From positions 636,858-700,857 of the forward strand of contig NZ_SLWS01000007.1 of assembly GCF_004345645.1 (NCBI RefSeq): DNA of 64,000 nt. Reading direction: 5' to 3'. Both the position numbers and the translations under genes were made by a program. Origin of the DNA: Actinocrispum wychmicini. GTDB lineage: Bacteria; Actinomycetota; Actinomycetes; Mycobacteriales; Pseudonocardiaceae. Below are positions 15,539 to 24,916 of the stretch, piece after piece (the stretch's first letter is position 1; each line of letters starts with the position of its first letter). The notes below the pieces were generated by a model. It had not been told where the DNA came from. It searched no databases and saw only the letters and a list, made by a program, of their open reading frames with translations.

Positions 15539-17317
15539 ATGTGCCGGATCTATGGACACTTCAACTCGGCTGTCCCACCGGCTCACCTGGACATGGTTGC
15601 CGATCGGCAGCGGCACGGCGGACCGGACGCACACGGGCGCGCCGCCGGAGCGGAGTGGTCGGTCGGCGCCAATCGGCTGGCGATCATGGATCTGGCTGGC
15701 GGGCGGCAGCCGTACCAGCTGGCCGGCGGTGCCGTCCAGGTCGCCTTCAACGGGGAGATCTACAACCACCGGGAGCTCCGCGAATCGCTGCGGCACCGGG
15801 GATACCACTTCGCCGACCACTGCGACGGGTCGATCCTCCCGGCGTTGTACGACGTCTACGGGGACGACTTTCCCGACCATCTCGACGGTATGTACGCGGT
15901 GGCGGTGCTGGACCTGCGGGGCAAGCCCCGGTTGGTGCTGGCAACCGACCACGTCGGGATGAAACCTCTGTTCTACTCGTGGCATCCGGGGCAGGGTGAG
16001 CTGTTCTTCGCGTCCGAGATACCGGCGTTGCTGGCGTTCGAGGCGGTGCCCAGGACACTGTGGACTCCCGGCCTGGACGCCTACCTGGCCACCAAGACCC
16101 CGTTCGGCGAGCAGACCATGTTCGCCGGCATCAGGACCCTGCCACCGTCGACCACCGCCGTGTGCGACCACAATGGACTTTGCCTGATTCACCGGACATC
16201 GCCCACAACCGAGGTCGATCCGACGGAAACCGTTGTCCGCGACCGGTTGCGCGACGAAGTTCATCGTTTGCTGGCCGCGGACGTCCCGGTCGCCACGATC
16301 ACTTCGGGCGGGCTTGATTCGAGCCTGGTCACTGTGCTCGCCGCGGAGGTCGCGGCGGACCTGCACACGTTCAACATCGCGTACACCGGTTCGTGGCCCG
16401 ACGACGAGCGGCATTTCGCCCGGGAGGTCGCGGCCCACGCCGGGGTCACGTACCACCAGGTCGAGATCGACCCGGCCACGTTCCCCGACCTGCTGCCCGA
16501 AGTGGTCCGGCACCTGGGCCAGCCCAACGCCGATCCGATCACGCTGAGCAGCCACGCCCTCTTCGCCCGAATCCACGACGCCGGCTTCAAGGTCGCGCTC
16601 ACCGGTGACGGGGCGGACGAGGTGTTCGGCGGCTACGGGCGGATGCGAGCCGCGACCGAGGCGGCCGCCGCCGGCCAGCCATGGCAATCGTCCTATGTGG
16701 ACGAGCTGGCGGTGTTGCCCACGGACATGCGCAGAAAGCTCTACACCGCGGACTACGCCGTCGAACTGGACAGCGACGAACCCGCGCTGCCCGCCGCCGC
16801 GACAACCGTCCTGGACCGGGGCAAGGGCACGGTTCTTGACCGGATCACCGAGTTCGAACTGGCCCACCGGCTGCCCGCGTACCACCTGCGCCGGGTCGAC
16901 CACATGAGCATGGCGAGTTCGGTGGAGGCGCGGCTGCCCTACTGCCAGCGGGAGATCGTGGCACTCGGCCGGCGACTGCCCGACCGGCTAAGGATCGAGG
17001 GCGGCAAGGTGAAACGCGCACTGAACGCGGCCGCCGCCGGCAGTCTGCCCCCGTCGGTGCTGGCCAGGAAGAAACAGCCGTTCACGCTGCCGATCGCCGC
17101 GATGTTCGCCCCGGGGTGGCCGTTGTGGGACTACGCACACGACCTCCTGGCGCCGGACCGCCTGCGTCGCGCAGGTCAGGTCGATCCGCAGGCCGTGCAG
17201 GCCCTGTTCGACGTGCAGGCGGTGGGCCCAGACGCTCGGGCGTCGCTCGCGCTGTGGGCGCTGCTGGTCCACGAGGTGTGGCGCGAACAATTCATCGACA
17301 ACCCGGAAGGGACGTGA
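15539..17317 (+). CDS. asnB-like: glutamine-dependent asparagine-synthetase-like amidotransferase
   Basis: 592 residues. ATG 15539 is chosen over the upstream TTG because it places Cys at position 2 (MCRIYGHF), the class II glutaminase nucleophile; GGGGGTGG precedes it. The synthetase half carries the PP-loop SGGLDSSLV and the later ALTGDGADEVFGGYGR motif. Both halves are intact, unlike lasso-peptide cyclases, which lack Cys2. It should use Gln and ATP to amidate a carboxylate, through an acyl-adenylate. Secondary-metabolite versions make amides on pathway intermediates, and the operon context favours this over primary asparagine synthesis. Confidence 0.88.
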   Translation: MCRIYGHFNSAVPPAHLDMVADRQRHGGPDAHGRAAGAEWSVGANRLAIMDLAGGRQPYQLAGGAVQVAFNGEIYNHRELRESLRHRGYHFADHCDGSILPALYDVYGDDFPDHLDGMYAVAVLDLRGKPRLVLATDHVGMKPLFYSWHPGQGELFFASEIPALLAFEAVPRTLWTPGLDAYLATKTPFGEQTMFAGIRTLPPSTTAVCDHNGLCLIHRTSPTTEVDPTETVVRDRLRDEVHRLLAADVPVATITSGGLDSSLVTVLAAEVAADLHTFNIAYTGSWPDDERHFAREVAAHAGVTYHQVEIDPATFPDLLPEVVRHLGQPNADPITLSSHALFARIHDAGFKVALTGDGADEVFGGYGRMRAATEAAAAGQPWQSSYVDELAVLPTDMRRKLYTADYAVELDSDEPALPAAATTVLDRGKGTVLDRITEFELAHRLPAYHLRRVDHMSMASSVEARLPYCQREIVALGRRLPDRLRIEGGKVKRALNAAAAGSLPPSVLARKKQPFTLPIAAMFAPGWPLWDYAHDLLAPDRLRRAGQVDPQAVQALFDVQAVGPDARASLALWALLVHEVWREQFIDNPEGT

Positions 17318-17321
17318 CACG

Positions 17322-18368
17322 GTGCTCGGTCATCTCGCGTACGCGGAAGGAAGCCCGTGCCCGACGCTGGTCCTGGACGGCTCCCGAATGCCCCGGCAGC
17401 CGGCCGCCCTGCTCGCCGCCCTCACCGAGGTCCGCCGGTGGCTCAGCCGGGCCGGCGGCGGCCACGTGCTGAAGATCGCCCTGGTCGAACCGTCGGCGAA
17501 CCCGATGTTCGACCTGGACTACCGGTTCGTGCAGGCACTGCCCGAGGCACCGGACCGGTTCGACCTGCGCGGCTCCTGTGGCCACTCGATCCTCTCGGCG
17601 ATCATCACCGCCGCGCGGTCGGGAATGCTGCCCAGGCTGACCCCGGGCGTGCGGATCGGGGTGAACGTGGTGAACAACGGCGATCATGTGGTCTGCGAGA
17701 TCGACGAGGTCAACCGGGACGACGCCGTGTTCAGCGTGCATTTCGTGTACCAGCCGCCGATGCCGGTCGACCAGTTGCTGCTGACCGGCCAGCCGGTGAC
17801 CACTGTGGACGTTCGTGGCCGGGCTGTGCCGGTGTCGTTGGTCTCCGCCGGGAATCCGTACGTCTTCGTGGCCGCCGACACGGTGGGCGTCCGCACTGAG
17901 GACGAACTGTTCGCCGACGACCCGGCGTTGTTCGACCAGCTGATGGCCGTCCACGTGGCCGGCGCGCGACACCTCGGCTGGCCGCCGACAGGCGCGTTCC
18001 CGAAAGTGGCCGCCACGCTTCCGGTGGGGCAAGGCCGCCTCGCCGTACGCGCGATCTCGGTTCCCAGCTGGCACCCCACGCTCGCGCTCACCGGAGCCGC
18101 ATGTCTCGGCGCGGCAACCGGAATCGCCGGCACCGTTCCGTGGCAGGCGGCCGGACGACCGGAGGACGCCACAGGCGGCGTCGACATCCGGACTCCAGGA
18201 GGAAAGTCGACCGTGGCCGCGGCGACCTGCGGGACGACCGGCGGGCGGGAGCTGACCTGGATCACCGTGGGCAACCGGCGGGTCACCTGTTACGGCTCGT
18301 TCCTGCTGCGGCCGTTGGCCGACCTCCGGGCGGAGGAGGTGTCCGAATGTCTGTCGGTGTCGATCTGA
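17322..18368 (+). CDS. PrpF-like isomerase (diaminopimelate-epimerase fold)
   Basis: 348 residues from GTG 17322, 4 bp after the previous stop. The first active-site Cys lies in RGSCGHSILSAI and the second half has GAACLGAATG and a glycine-rich TGGVDIRTPGGKS stretch, as in PrpF/methylitaconate isomerases. These proteins move a double bond or a proton without cofactor. Its 3' end overlaps the acyl-CoA-dehydrogenase-like gene by 22 bp. Together they could isomerise and desaturate an amide or acid intermediate (inference). Confidence 0.75.
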   Translation: MLGHLAYAEGSPCPTLVLDGSRMPRQPAALLAALTEVRRWLSRAGGGHVLKIALVEPSANPMFDLDYRFVQALPEAPDRFDLRGSCGHSILSAIITAARSGMLPRLTPGVRIGVNVVNNGDHVVCEIDEVNRDDAVFSVHFVYQPPMPVDQLLLTGQPVTTVDVRGRAVPVSLVSAGNPYVFVAADTVGVRTEDELFADDPALFDQLMAVHVAGARHLGWPPTGAFPKVAATLPVGQGRLAVRAISVPSWHPTLALTGAACLGAATGIAGTVPWQAAGRPEDATGGVDIRTPGGKSTVAAATCGTTGGRELTWITVGNRRVTCYGSFLLRPLADLRAEEVSECLSVSI

Positions 18369-19456
18369 CCCACCTGCCGGACAGCCTGGCCGACGTCCTG
18401 CGCGCGGCCGCCGAGCACACTGTCCACACCGGACTTCCCGACGACGACGCACTGCTGGAGACGCGTAAGTCCGGGCTGTTCGCGGTCGGCGTGCCCGTCG
18501 AGCACGGCGGTGCCGGCGGCGACGCGGCTGCGGTCAACGAAATGGTCGAGCAGGTCGCCCGGGTCAACCCGTCGGTCGCGATCATCCTGTTCCAGCATTT
18601 CGCGGTCAGCGCCCGGATCGCCGAGTGGGGAACACCCGACCAGCAGGCGGATCTGTTGCCGCGCCTCGCATCCGGGGAGTTACTGGCGGCATCCGCGTGG
18701 AGCGAACCGGGTGCCGGCGCGGCCAAGAAACGGATCAGCACCACCGCGTTACGGTTACCCGGCGACCGGTGGCTGCTCGACGGCGCGAAGTCGTTCACGA
18801 CCGGCGCCACCGTCGCAGACCTCTATCTCGTCCTGGCCAGGACCGGGCCCGCCGACGACGGCTCGACGAGCGCGTACGGCTCGGCCGGGCAGTCGTTCTT
18901 CCTGGTCCGGGCCGACAATCCCGGCCTGTGCCCCGATCTTGGCATGGACCTGGCCGGCATGCGCGGCTCGGCCACCGGGTTCGTCTCGTTGCGACAGTGC
19001 GAGGTGCCGGACGCCGACCGGCTGGGGCCGCTGGGCGGGGCGCCCCGGATCATCTCCGGCGTCCGCGAGTCCGGGCTCACCCTGGGCGCGGTCTCGGTCG
19101 GCATCGCGCAGGCGCTGCTCGACCTTGCCGCCCGCCAGGTGGCCAAAGTGGACACTCCGATCGCCCGCCGTCGCCTGGTCGACCTGGCGACGCAGGTGGA
19201 GGCGGTCCGTGCCATGGTGACGTACGCGGGACAGCGCGTCTCGGCCGCGCCCGGCCTGACCACGTTGCACAGCAAGCTGTTCGCGTCCGCGGTGGCCGAA
19301 CAGGTCGGCGCCGAGGTCGCCCGGCTGATCGGCTCCGCCGGCTACGTCACCGGCCACGAGGTGAACCGGCTGATCGCCGACGCCCGTGCGGTGGCGTTGA
19401 TGGGTCCGACGAACGAACTGTGCCGAGAGTTGGTGTCCCACGCATGGAACCTGTGA
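18347..19456 (+). CDS. acyl-CoA-dehydrogenase-like flavoprotein
   Basis: 369 residues; ATG 18347 follows GGAGGAGGTG. Family features are AASAWSEPGAGAAKK (flavin and substrate loop), LPGDRWLLDGAKSFTTGA (WxxxGxKxfxTg type) and the C-terminal GSAGYVTGHEVNRLIADAR segment. It should use FAD to desaturate or hydroxylate a thioester or free acid. Pathway versions often act on carrier-bound or non-CoA substrates. The gene overlaps both its neighbours, so it is co-translated within the tailoring operon. Confidence 0.83.
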   Translation: MSVGVDLTHLPDSLADVLRAAAEHTVHTGLPDDDALLETRKSGLFAVGVPVEHGGAGGDAAAVNEMVEQVARVNPSVAIILFQHFAVSARIAEWGTPDQQADLLPRLASGELLAASAWSEPGAGAAKKRISTTALRLPGDRWLLDGAKSFTTGATVADLYLVLARTGPADDGSTSAYGSAGQSFFLVRADNPGLCPDLGMDLAGMRGSATGFVSLRQCEVPDADRLGPLGGAPRIISGVRESGLTLGAVSVGIAQALLDLAARQVAKVDTPIARRRLVDLATQVEAVRAMVTYAGQRVSAAPGLTTLHSKLFASAVAEQVGAEVARLIGSAGYVTGHEVNRLIADARAVALMGPTNELCRELVSHAWNL

Positions 19457-20799
19457 TCGATCTGGCGGTCTTGGGCCGCGTGGTGACACCCGACGGGGCC
19501 CGGGACGGCGCGGTGCTCGTGTCCGGCGGACGGATCAGCGCCATCCTGCCGACCGCGCCGGACGGGGTGCGCGTGATCGATGCCCGCGGCCGGTATGTGC
19601 TCCCTGGGCTGATCGATTCGCACGTCCACTTCCGCACCCCCGGCCTGGAGCACAAGGAGGACTGGGAACACGGCAGCCGAGCCGCGGTGGTCGGCGGTGT
19701 CACGACCGTGATCGACATGCCGAACACCGTGCCGCCGGGGCTGGACGAGGCGGCGCTGTGCGCGAAGGCGGACCTGGTCGCCGGCCGGTCCCTGGTGGAC
19801 TTCCGGTTCCACCTGGGCGCCGACCCGCAGCGCCCGGAGCTGCTGGCCGAGGTCGACCCGTCGGTCGCGACCAGCGCCAAGGTCTTCATGGCCGGGCACC
19901 ACACCGCGCCGACGGTGGTGCGGGACGCGGAGCAGCTGGAGAAGATCTTCGCCCATGCCGCCGCGGGCAACGTCCGGTTGGTGCTGCACGCCGAGGACGA
20001 GGCCGTGTTCGACCTGCTCGACCAGTGGCGCGGCACGGATCCCCAGGAGTACAGCGACTACGAGCGATGGCGGCCACGCACCGGCGCCATCTCGGCCGTC
20101 GCGCAGGTGTTGGCACTCGTCCGACGGCACGGCACGAAGACGCACATCCTGCACGTCTCCACGGCTGAGGAAGCCGACCTGCTGGCGGCGGCGCACGCAA
20201 CTGGACTGCCGGTCACTTTCGAGGTCACCGGCCACCACCTGTCGTTCATCGACCGCGACACGCTCCGCGGCGGCGCCCGGACCCGCCTCTCCCCCGCCAT
20301 CCGCGGCCAGGCCGACCAGGACAGGCTGTGGACGGCGTTGTACAGCGGCGAGGCAGCAACGGTCGGCAGCGACCACGCGCCGCACACCCGCACCGAGAAG
20401 ACCCGTCCGATCGCCGACGCGCCCCCGGGCATTCCCGGCGTGCAGGAGCTGGCGACGGCGGTGTGGACCGGGATGCGCCGGCGCCGGCCCGACGAGCACC
20501 CGGACGTGGCCGCCGGCCGGCTGGCGCGGTGCCTTGGCGCCGCCCCGGCGGACCTGTTCGGCCTGCCCGGCAAGGGACGTCTGGAGCCCGGCGCCGACGC
20601 CGACCTGGTGGTCTTCGATCCGGACCAGCGGTGGATGTTCAGCGCCGAGGACGTGCGGTCGAAGTGCGGCTGGTCGGCGTACGAGGGCTGGAGCATGACC
20701 GGCCGGGTGCTGACCACCATCCGGGCCGGCGAGGTCCTGTGGGACGACGAACGGAAGACCTTCGGCCCGGCCACCGGCCGGTGGCTGGGCACGCGGTAG
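19444..20799 (+). CDS. dihydroorotase/allantoinase-like cyclic amidohydrolase
   Basis: 451 residues from ATG 19444. All metal ligands of the type I family are visible: HVHFR near residue 60, the Lys in SAKVFMAGHH, His in VLHAEDE, His in THILHVST and Asp in VGSDHAPH. It is expected to open or close a cyclic amide such as a dihydropyrimidine, hydantoin or lactam. The gene sits inside an operon with an amidotransferase, a decarboxylase and a flavin monooxygenase rather than pyrimidine genes, so a biosynthetic ring closure is likely (inference). Confidence 0.86.
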   Translation: MEPVIDLAVLGRVVTPDGARDGAVLVSGGRISAILPTAPDGVRVIDARGRYVLPGLIDSHVHFRTPGLEHKEDWEHGSRAAVVGGVTTVIDMPNTVPPGLDEAALCAKADLVAGRSLVDFRFHLGADPQRPELLAEVDPSVATSAKVFMAGHHTAPTVVRDAEQLEKIFAHAAAGNVRLVLHAEDEAVFDLLDQWRGTDPQEYSDYERWRPRTGAISAVAQVLALVRRHGTKTHILHVSTAEEADLLAAAHATGLPVTFEVTGHHLSFIDRDTLRGGARTRLSPAIRGQADQDRLWTALYSGEAATVGSDHAPHTRTEKTRPIADAPPGIPGVQELATAVWTGMRRRRPDEHPDVAAGRLARCLGAAPADLFGLPGKGRLEPGADADLVVFDPDQRWMFSAEDVRSKCGWSAYEGWSMTGRVLTTIRAGEVLWDDERKTFGPATGRWLGTR

Positions 20800-20822
20800 C
20801 GCGAACGAAAGGAGCTGTGGCC

Positions 20823-21854
20823 ATGGCGGCCGGTCGAGGAGTGACCGAGGACGAGCTGTACCGGATCATGTACGGCGCCATCGCGTTCGAGATGCTGCAC
20901 GCGGGCTGGGCCGTGGGCGTCTTCGACCACCTGGGGCGCCATCCCGGAGCGACCACCGCGCAGGTCGCCGAGGCGTTGGGGCTTCAGCGGTATCCCTGCG
21001 ACGTCCTCGTCACCGGGTTGCGCGGCCTGGAACTCGTCCTCGGCGACGACTCCGGGCTCAGCAACTCGCCGCTCGTCGAACAGTGCTTCGTCCAGGGCGA
21101 GGACGGCAGGCACCTGCCGTTCGTACACGACATCGTCAACCCGGGGATCAGCGACTTCATCGGAGCCGTGCGCGCGGGCGCCAACGTGGGCCTCCGGCAC
21201 TTCCCCGGCGACGGCACGTCCCTGTACGACCGGCTTGAGCACGACCCGGACAAGTTGAAGGTGCTGCACGACCACCTCAGGGCCACTTCGGACGCGACGC
21301 TGGCCGACCTGGTCCGGACCGGCGTGCTCGCCGACAGCCGGCACCTGCTGGACATCGGCGGCGGCACCGGCACCAACGCGATCGCTCTCGCCAAGCACTA
21401 CCCGGACCTGCGGATCACCCTGCTGGACCTGGACAACGTCGTCGCCGAGGCGGCGGACAACATCGCCCGGCACGGCCTGGCCGACCGGGTCGACGTGCAC
21501 GCGTGCGACGTCTTCGCCGACCCGCTGCCCACCGGCGCGGACACCGCCCTGCTCGCGCACATGCTGCCCATCTGGTCGCCCGAGGCGGACCGGAAGCTGC
21601 TCAGGAACGTCTGTTCGGCGCTGCCGGACAACGGGAAGGTGCTGCTGTTCGACCCGTTGCAGAACGACCAACGCGACGGCCCGGACTACGCGATCCTGTT
21701 CCCCGCCTACTATCTGGCGATCGCGTCCGGGCACGGCACCTTCTACTCGTGGTCCACTTACGAGGAGTGGATGCGCGAAGCCGGGTTCACCAGGTTCCAA
21801 CGTTTCCCGGGCCTCGCCGTCGCACACGGCCTGCACGCGGGCTGGAAGCAGTGA
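20823..21854 (+). CDS. SAM-dependent methyltransferase, dimerising O-/C-methyltransferase type
   Basis: 343 residues; ATG 20823 with AAAGGAG upstream. An N-terminal winged-helix dimerisation region (AIAFEMLHAGWAVGVFDHLG) precedes the SAM loop LLDIGGGTGTNAIALA, then LDLDNVV and VDVHACDVF. This is the acetylserotonin/hydroxyneurosporene-type family, which in antibiotic clusters methylates aromatic O or C atoms, for example on tyrosine or hydroxykynurenine derivatives. It could therefore serve the aromatic NRPS precursor. The stop overlaps the next gene (GTGA). Confidence 0.82.
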   Translation: MAAGRGVTEDELYRIMYGAIAFEMLHAGWAVGVFDHLGRHPGATTAQVAEALGLQRYPCDVLVTGLRGLELVLGDDSGLSNSPLVEQCFVQGEDGRHLPFVHDIVNPGISDFIGAVRAGANVGLRHFPGDGTSLYDRLEHDPDKLKVLHDHLRATSDATLADLVRTGVLADSRHLLDIGGGTGTNAIALAKHYPDLRITLLDLDNVVAEAADNIARHGLADRVDVHACDVFADPLPTGADTALLAHMLPIWSPEADRKLLRNVCSALPDNGKVLLFDPLQNDQRDGPDYAILFPAYYLAIASGHGTFYSWSTYEEWMREAGFTRFQRFPGLAVAHGLHAGWKQ

Positions 21855-22999
21855 CGGGCGGGCGGGCGGCGGTGGTCGCCGGCGGCGGGATCGGCGGCCT
21901 CGCGACGGGAATCATCTTGCGGCGCAACGGTTTTCACGTCACCGTGGTGGAGCAGGCCGGTCGGTTGGGCCAGGCCGGCTCCGGCATCATGCTGTACCCC
22001 AACGGGGTCAAGGCGTTGGACGTGATCAGCCCCCGGCTGGGCCGTGCGGTACGGGCCGCCGGCCACGTCGCCGGGCCGGCGGAGGTCCGGCCGCTGCTCA
22101 CCCCGGACGGCGCGGTGTTCGCGGCCGATCCGGTCGGGCGACTCGCCAGCGGGTTCGGCGCGCCACAGATTTCGTTGCTGCGGTCGGCACTTCTGGGCGC
22201 GTTGCTCCGCGAGGCGTGGGCACTGGGGCTGGGTGTGCGTTCGGGGGTCGCGGTCGACGACCACGTCGACGACGGCGACCAGGTGAAGGTCGTCCTGGCC
22301 GACGGGCAGGTCCTGGTGGCGGACCTCCTGGTCGGGGCGGACGGGATCCACTCCGGCGTCCGGGAGCGGACGCTCGCCGACGGCCCGCCCAGGTACCGCG
22401 GGTTCACCACGGTCCGTTGCCGGACCCGGGCGCCGGCCGAGTTCCCATCCGGGTTCGTGGTCAAAGGACCAGGTCTGGACATCTTCGCCGCGCCGGTCGG
22501 CGGTGGCGACCTGTACTGGACCGCGAAGATCATGGCGGCCGCCGGGGTCTGGCCGGCCATGACGCCCGCCGACGCCTTCGCCGAGCTGGTCACGCTGGTC
22601 GCCGACTGGGACACCACGCTCGCGGGCGTGATCCGGGGGACGGACATCCGCGAGGGGATCGTGGTGACCGACATCCGGGACCGGGACCCGGTCGCGGACT
22701 GGTCCCGTGGCCTGGTCACCCTTCTGGGCGACGCGGCGCACCCGATGACCCCCGCACTCGGCCAGGGCGCGGGCATGGCGTTCGAGGACGCCGTCGTGTT
22801 GACGGCGGCACTGCTGGCGCAGCCGGACACGAGCGCCGCGCTCGCCGCCTATCCCGAGGAACGGGCGGCGCGGATCGCGGACGTGGTCCAGCTGTCCAGG
22901 TGGAAGGGCCCGGACGGGGATCCGGCGGCCTTCAACACCCATGAGGAACGCCTGGCCGAATTGTATGGTTGGCAGGCGCCCGCGTTCGGGAGTGAATAA
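21851..22999 (+). CDS. group A FAD-dependent monooxygenase
   Basis: 382 residues from GTG 21851, overlapping the methyltransferase stop. Motifs are GGGIGGLATG (dinucleotide fold), LVGADGIHSGVR and LLGDAAHPMTPALGQGAGMAFEDAV. The length and motif set match salicylate- or kynurenine-monooxygenase-like hydroxylases. The probable reaction is hydroxylation of an aromatic or heteroaromatic ring. It is followed after 53 bp by the exporter gene, which closes the operon. Confidence 0.86.
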   Translation: MTGGRAAVVAGGGIGGLATGIILRRNGFHVTVVEQAGRLGQAGSGIMLYPNGVKALDVISPRLGRAVRAAGHVAGPAEVRPLLTPDGAVFAADPVGRLASGFGAPQISLLRSALLGALLREAWALGLGVRSGVAVDDHVDDGDQVKVVLADGQVLVADLLVGADGIHSGVRERTLADGPPRYRGFTTVRCRTRAPAEFPSGFVVKGPGLDIFAAPVGGGDLYWTAKIMAAAGVWPAMTPADAFAELVTLVADWDTTLAGVIRGTDIREGIVVTDIRDRDPVADWSRGLVTLLGDAAHPMTPALGQGAGMAFEDAVVLTAALLAQPDTSAALAAYPEERAARIADVVQLSRWKGPDGDPAAFNTHEERLAELYGWQAPAFGSE

Positions 23000-23052
23000 C
23001 GGGAACGGATAACGGGTAGTAGTTTTCCTGGCCCGACGCGAGGAGGTGCGCG

Positions 23053-24276
23053 GTGAACAAGGACTCGGGCGTCGCCCAGGCTGTCCCGCCCGCGGGTCTG
23101 ACCAGCAACCGGGTCTGGCTCCTGGTGGCGTTGGTCCTGATCATGCTCAACCTGCGGCCGGCGATCTCGGCCGTGTCGGCCCTGCTCGGGGCGATCCGAT
23201 CCGACCTGGGGCTCTCCGGCGCGGCGGTGAGCGTGCTGACCGCCCTGCCGACAGTGGGCCTCGCGGTGTTCGCCTTCCTCGGACCGCGGCTGACCGGCCG
23301 CTGGGGCGAGGAACGGCTGATCGCCGGCAGCGGGTTCCTCCTGCTGGCCGGCAACCTGCTGCGGATGGTGCCGGCCGCGGCGGCGCTGTTCGGCGGCACG
23401 GCCCTGATCGGCTCGGCCATCGGACTGGTCACCGGGGCCATCCCGGGGCTGGTGAAACGCGCTTTCCCGGACAAGTTCGCGGCCCTGATGGCGCTCTACA
23501 CGATCACCCTGACCATCGGCGCGTCCGTGGCCTCGGGGTTCGCCACCCCACTGGCCCACGGGCTGGACTCCGCGTGGACGCTCCCCCTGGCGGTGCTCAC
23601 CGTCCCGATCGGGGTTCTCGCCTGCCTGTGCTGGACGCCGGCGTTGACCAGGTCGGGGCGGTCCCGCACGAACACCCCCATCCCGCCGGGCATGTGGCGG
23701 GACCGGGTCGCCTGGCAGGTGACGATCTTCTTCTCCTGCACGGGGTTCATCTACTACTTCGTGTTCAGCTGGCTGCCCACGGTCTGCCACGACCGGGGCA
23801 TGGACGCCACGGCGAGCGGGTTCGTGCTGTCCGTCGTCGCCTTGGTGCAGGTGGTCGGCTCGCTCGGGGTGCCGGCCGTGATCGCCCGAACGCGGGACCA
23901 ACGCGGTCTCAGCGTGGTCGTGGCGGTGGTCAACATCGTCGGTCTGGTGGGGGTGACGGTCGGACCGGTGCCCTGGGGCGTCTGGGTGTCCGCGGTCGTG
24001 CTCGGACTCAGCCTCGGCGGCGCGTTCGGCCTGGCGATGACGTTGATCGGCCTGCGCGCCCAGGACGCGGTCACCGCGACCGGCCTGTCCGGTATGACGC
24101 AGGGCATCGGATACGCGGTCTCCGCCGCCGGCCCGCTGTTCACCGGTCTCCTGCACAGCGCGACCGGCGGCTGGCTCGCCCCGCTCGGCCTGGTCGTGCT
24201 CGTGTGCCTGGGCCAGCTGACCTCCGGACTGGAAGCGGGCCGGACCCGGACCGTCCTGGCAGATGTGCCCCAGTGA
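23053..24276 (+). CDS. MFS transporter, CynX/NimT family
   Basis: 407 residues from GTG 23053 (GAGGAGGTG upstream), about 12 transmembrane helices. The family signature is near the N-terminus: ALVLIMLNLRPAISAVSALL, then LGLSGAAVSVLTALPTVGLAVFAF. These transporters move cyanate, nitroimidazoles or other small polar compounds. As the last gene of the tailoring operon it probably exports the product or imports a precursor (inference). It converges with the LuxR-type regulator. Confidence 0.83.
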   Translation: MNKDSGVAQAVPPAGLTSNRVWLLVALVLIMLNLRPAISAVSALLGAIRSDLGLSGAAVSVLTALPTVGLAVFAFLGPRLTGRWGEERLIAGSGFLLLAGNLLRMVPAAAALFGGTALIGSAIGLVTGAIPGLVKRAFPDKFAALMALYTITLTIGASVASGFATPLAHGLDSAWTLPLAVLTVPIGVLACLCWTPALTRSGRSRTNTPIPPGMWRDRVAWQVTIFFSCTGFIYYFVFSWLPTVCHDRGMDATASGFVLSVVALVQVVGSLGVPAVIARTRDQRGLSVVVAVVNIVGLVGVTVGPVPWGVWVSAVVLGLSLGGAFGLAMTLIGLRAQDAVTATGLSGMTQGIGYAVSAAGPLFTGLLHSATGGWLAPLGLVVLVCLGQLTSGLEAGRTRTVLADVPQ

Positions 24277-24283
24277 TCATGTT

Positions 24284-24916
24284 TCAGTGACCGAGTCCGG
24301 CCCGACGTGCGTACACCGCCGCTTGGGCGCGGTCGGCGAGGTTCAGCTTGGCGAAGATCCGGGAGAGGTAGTTGCGGACGGTTTTCACCGACAATCCCAG
24401 GTCCCGGGCGATCGCCTTGGTCGCCCGGCCGTCCGCGACCAGTTCGAGGACGTCCCGTTCCCGGTCGGTGAGTTCCGGGAACGGTTTGTCGGCCGCGGTG
24501 AGGTGCTCCACCGCCCAGTGCCCGCACCGGGCGTCGAACATCACCCCGCCGGCCTGGGCCACCCGCAACGCCAGGATCAGGTCGTCGCGGCAGGCGGTCC
24601 GGCACAGGCACCCGCGGGCGCCTGCCCGGACGGCCGACAGGAAGGTGTCCCGGTCGCCGGACGGCACTGTCACGACGACCGGGACGTTCGTGAACCTGTT
24701 CACCAGCACCCGAAGCAGATCGATCCCGGTGCCGGCGTCGAGCAGCACGGCGTCCGGGCGTAACGCGCCGACCGCCGCGACAGCTTCGGTTCCGGGCGCG
24801 GCGCGACCCACGACATGCAGCGCGGTGGTGTGGCCGGTCCGGAGGCACTGCGGCGGGTCACCCACCACCAGCACAGTGACTTCGCCTAGGTCGGCAGGCG
24901 CGATACTCGTTGTCAT
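24284..24916 (-). CDS. NarL/LuxR-type response regulator with degenerate receiver
   Basis: 210 residues. The C-terminal helix-turn-helix is canonical (ELTDRERDVLELVADGRATK, then AIARDLGLSVKTVRNYLSRI). The receiver domain keeps a phospho-Asp-like VLLDAG but has lost key residues: the acidic pair is reduced to VVGDPP and the conserved Lys is replaced by Arg in CLCRTA. It may work without phosphorylation, as atypical receivers in antibiotic clusters do (known for JadR1-type proteins; inference here). It lies directly downstream of a methyltransferase gene. Confidence 0.82.
   Translation of the reverse strand: MTTSIAPADLGEVTVLVVGDPPQCLRTGHTTALHVVGRAAPGTEAVAAVGALRPDAVLLDAGTGIDLLRVLVNRFTNVPVVVTVPSGDRDTFLSAVRAGARGCLCRTACRDDLILALRVAQAGGVMFDARCGHWAVEHLTAADKPFPELTDRERDVLELVADGRATKAIARDLGLSVKTVRNYLSRIFAKLNLADRAQAAVYARRAGLGH

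Noticed and set aside
15539..17317. Lasso-peptide cyclase (AsnB-like C protein) acting with the PqqD-like domain
   Set aside because: The glutaminase nucleophile Cys2 is intact, there is no transglutaminase-type B2 protease, and the 28-aa peptide lacks a lasso-type core (no Gly1 plus Asp/Glu at 7-9 after a Thr).
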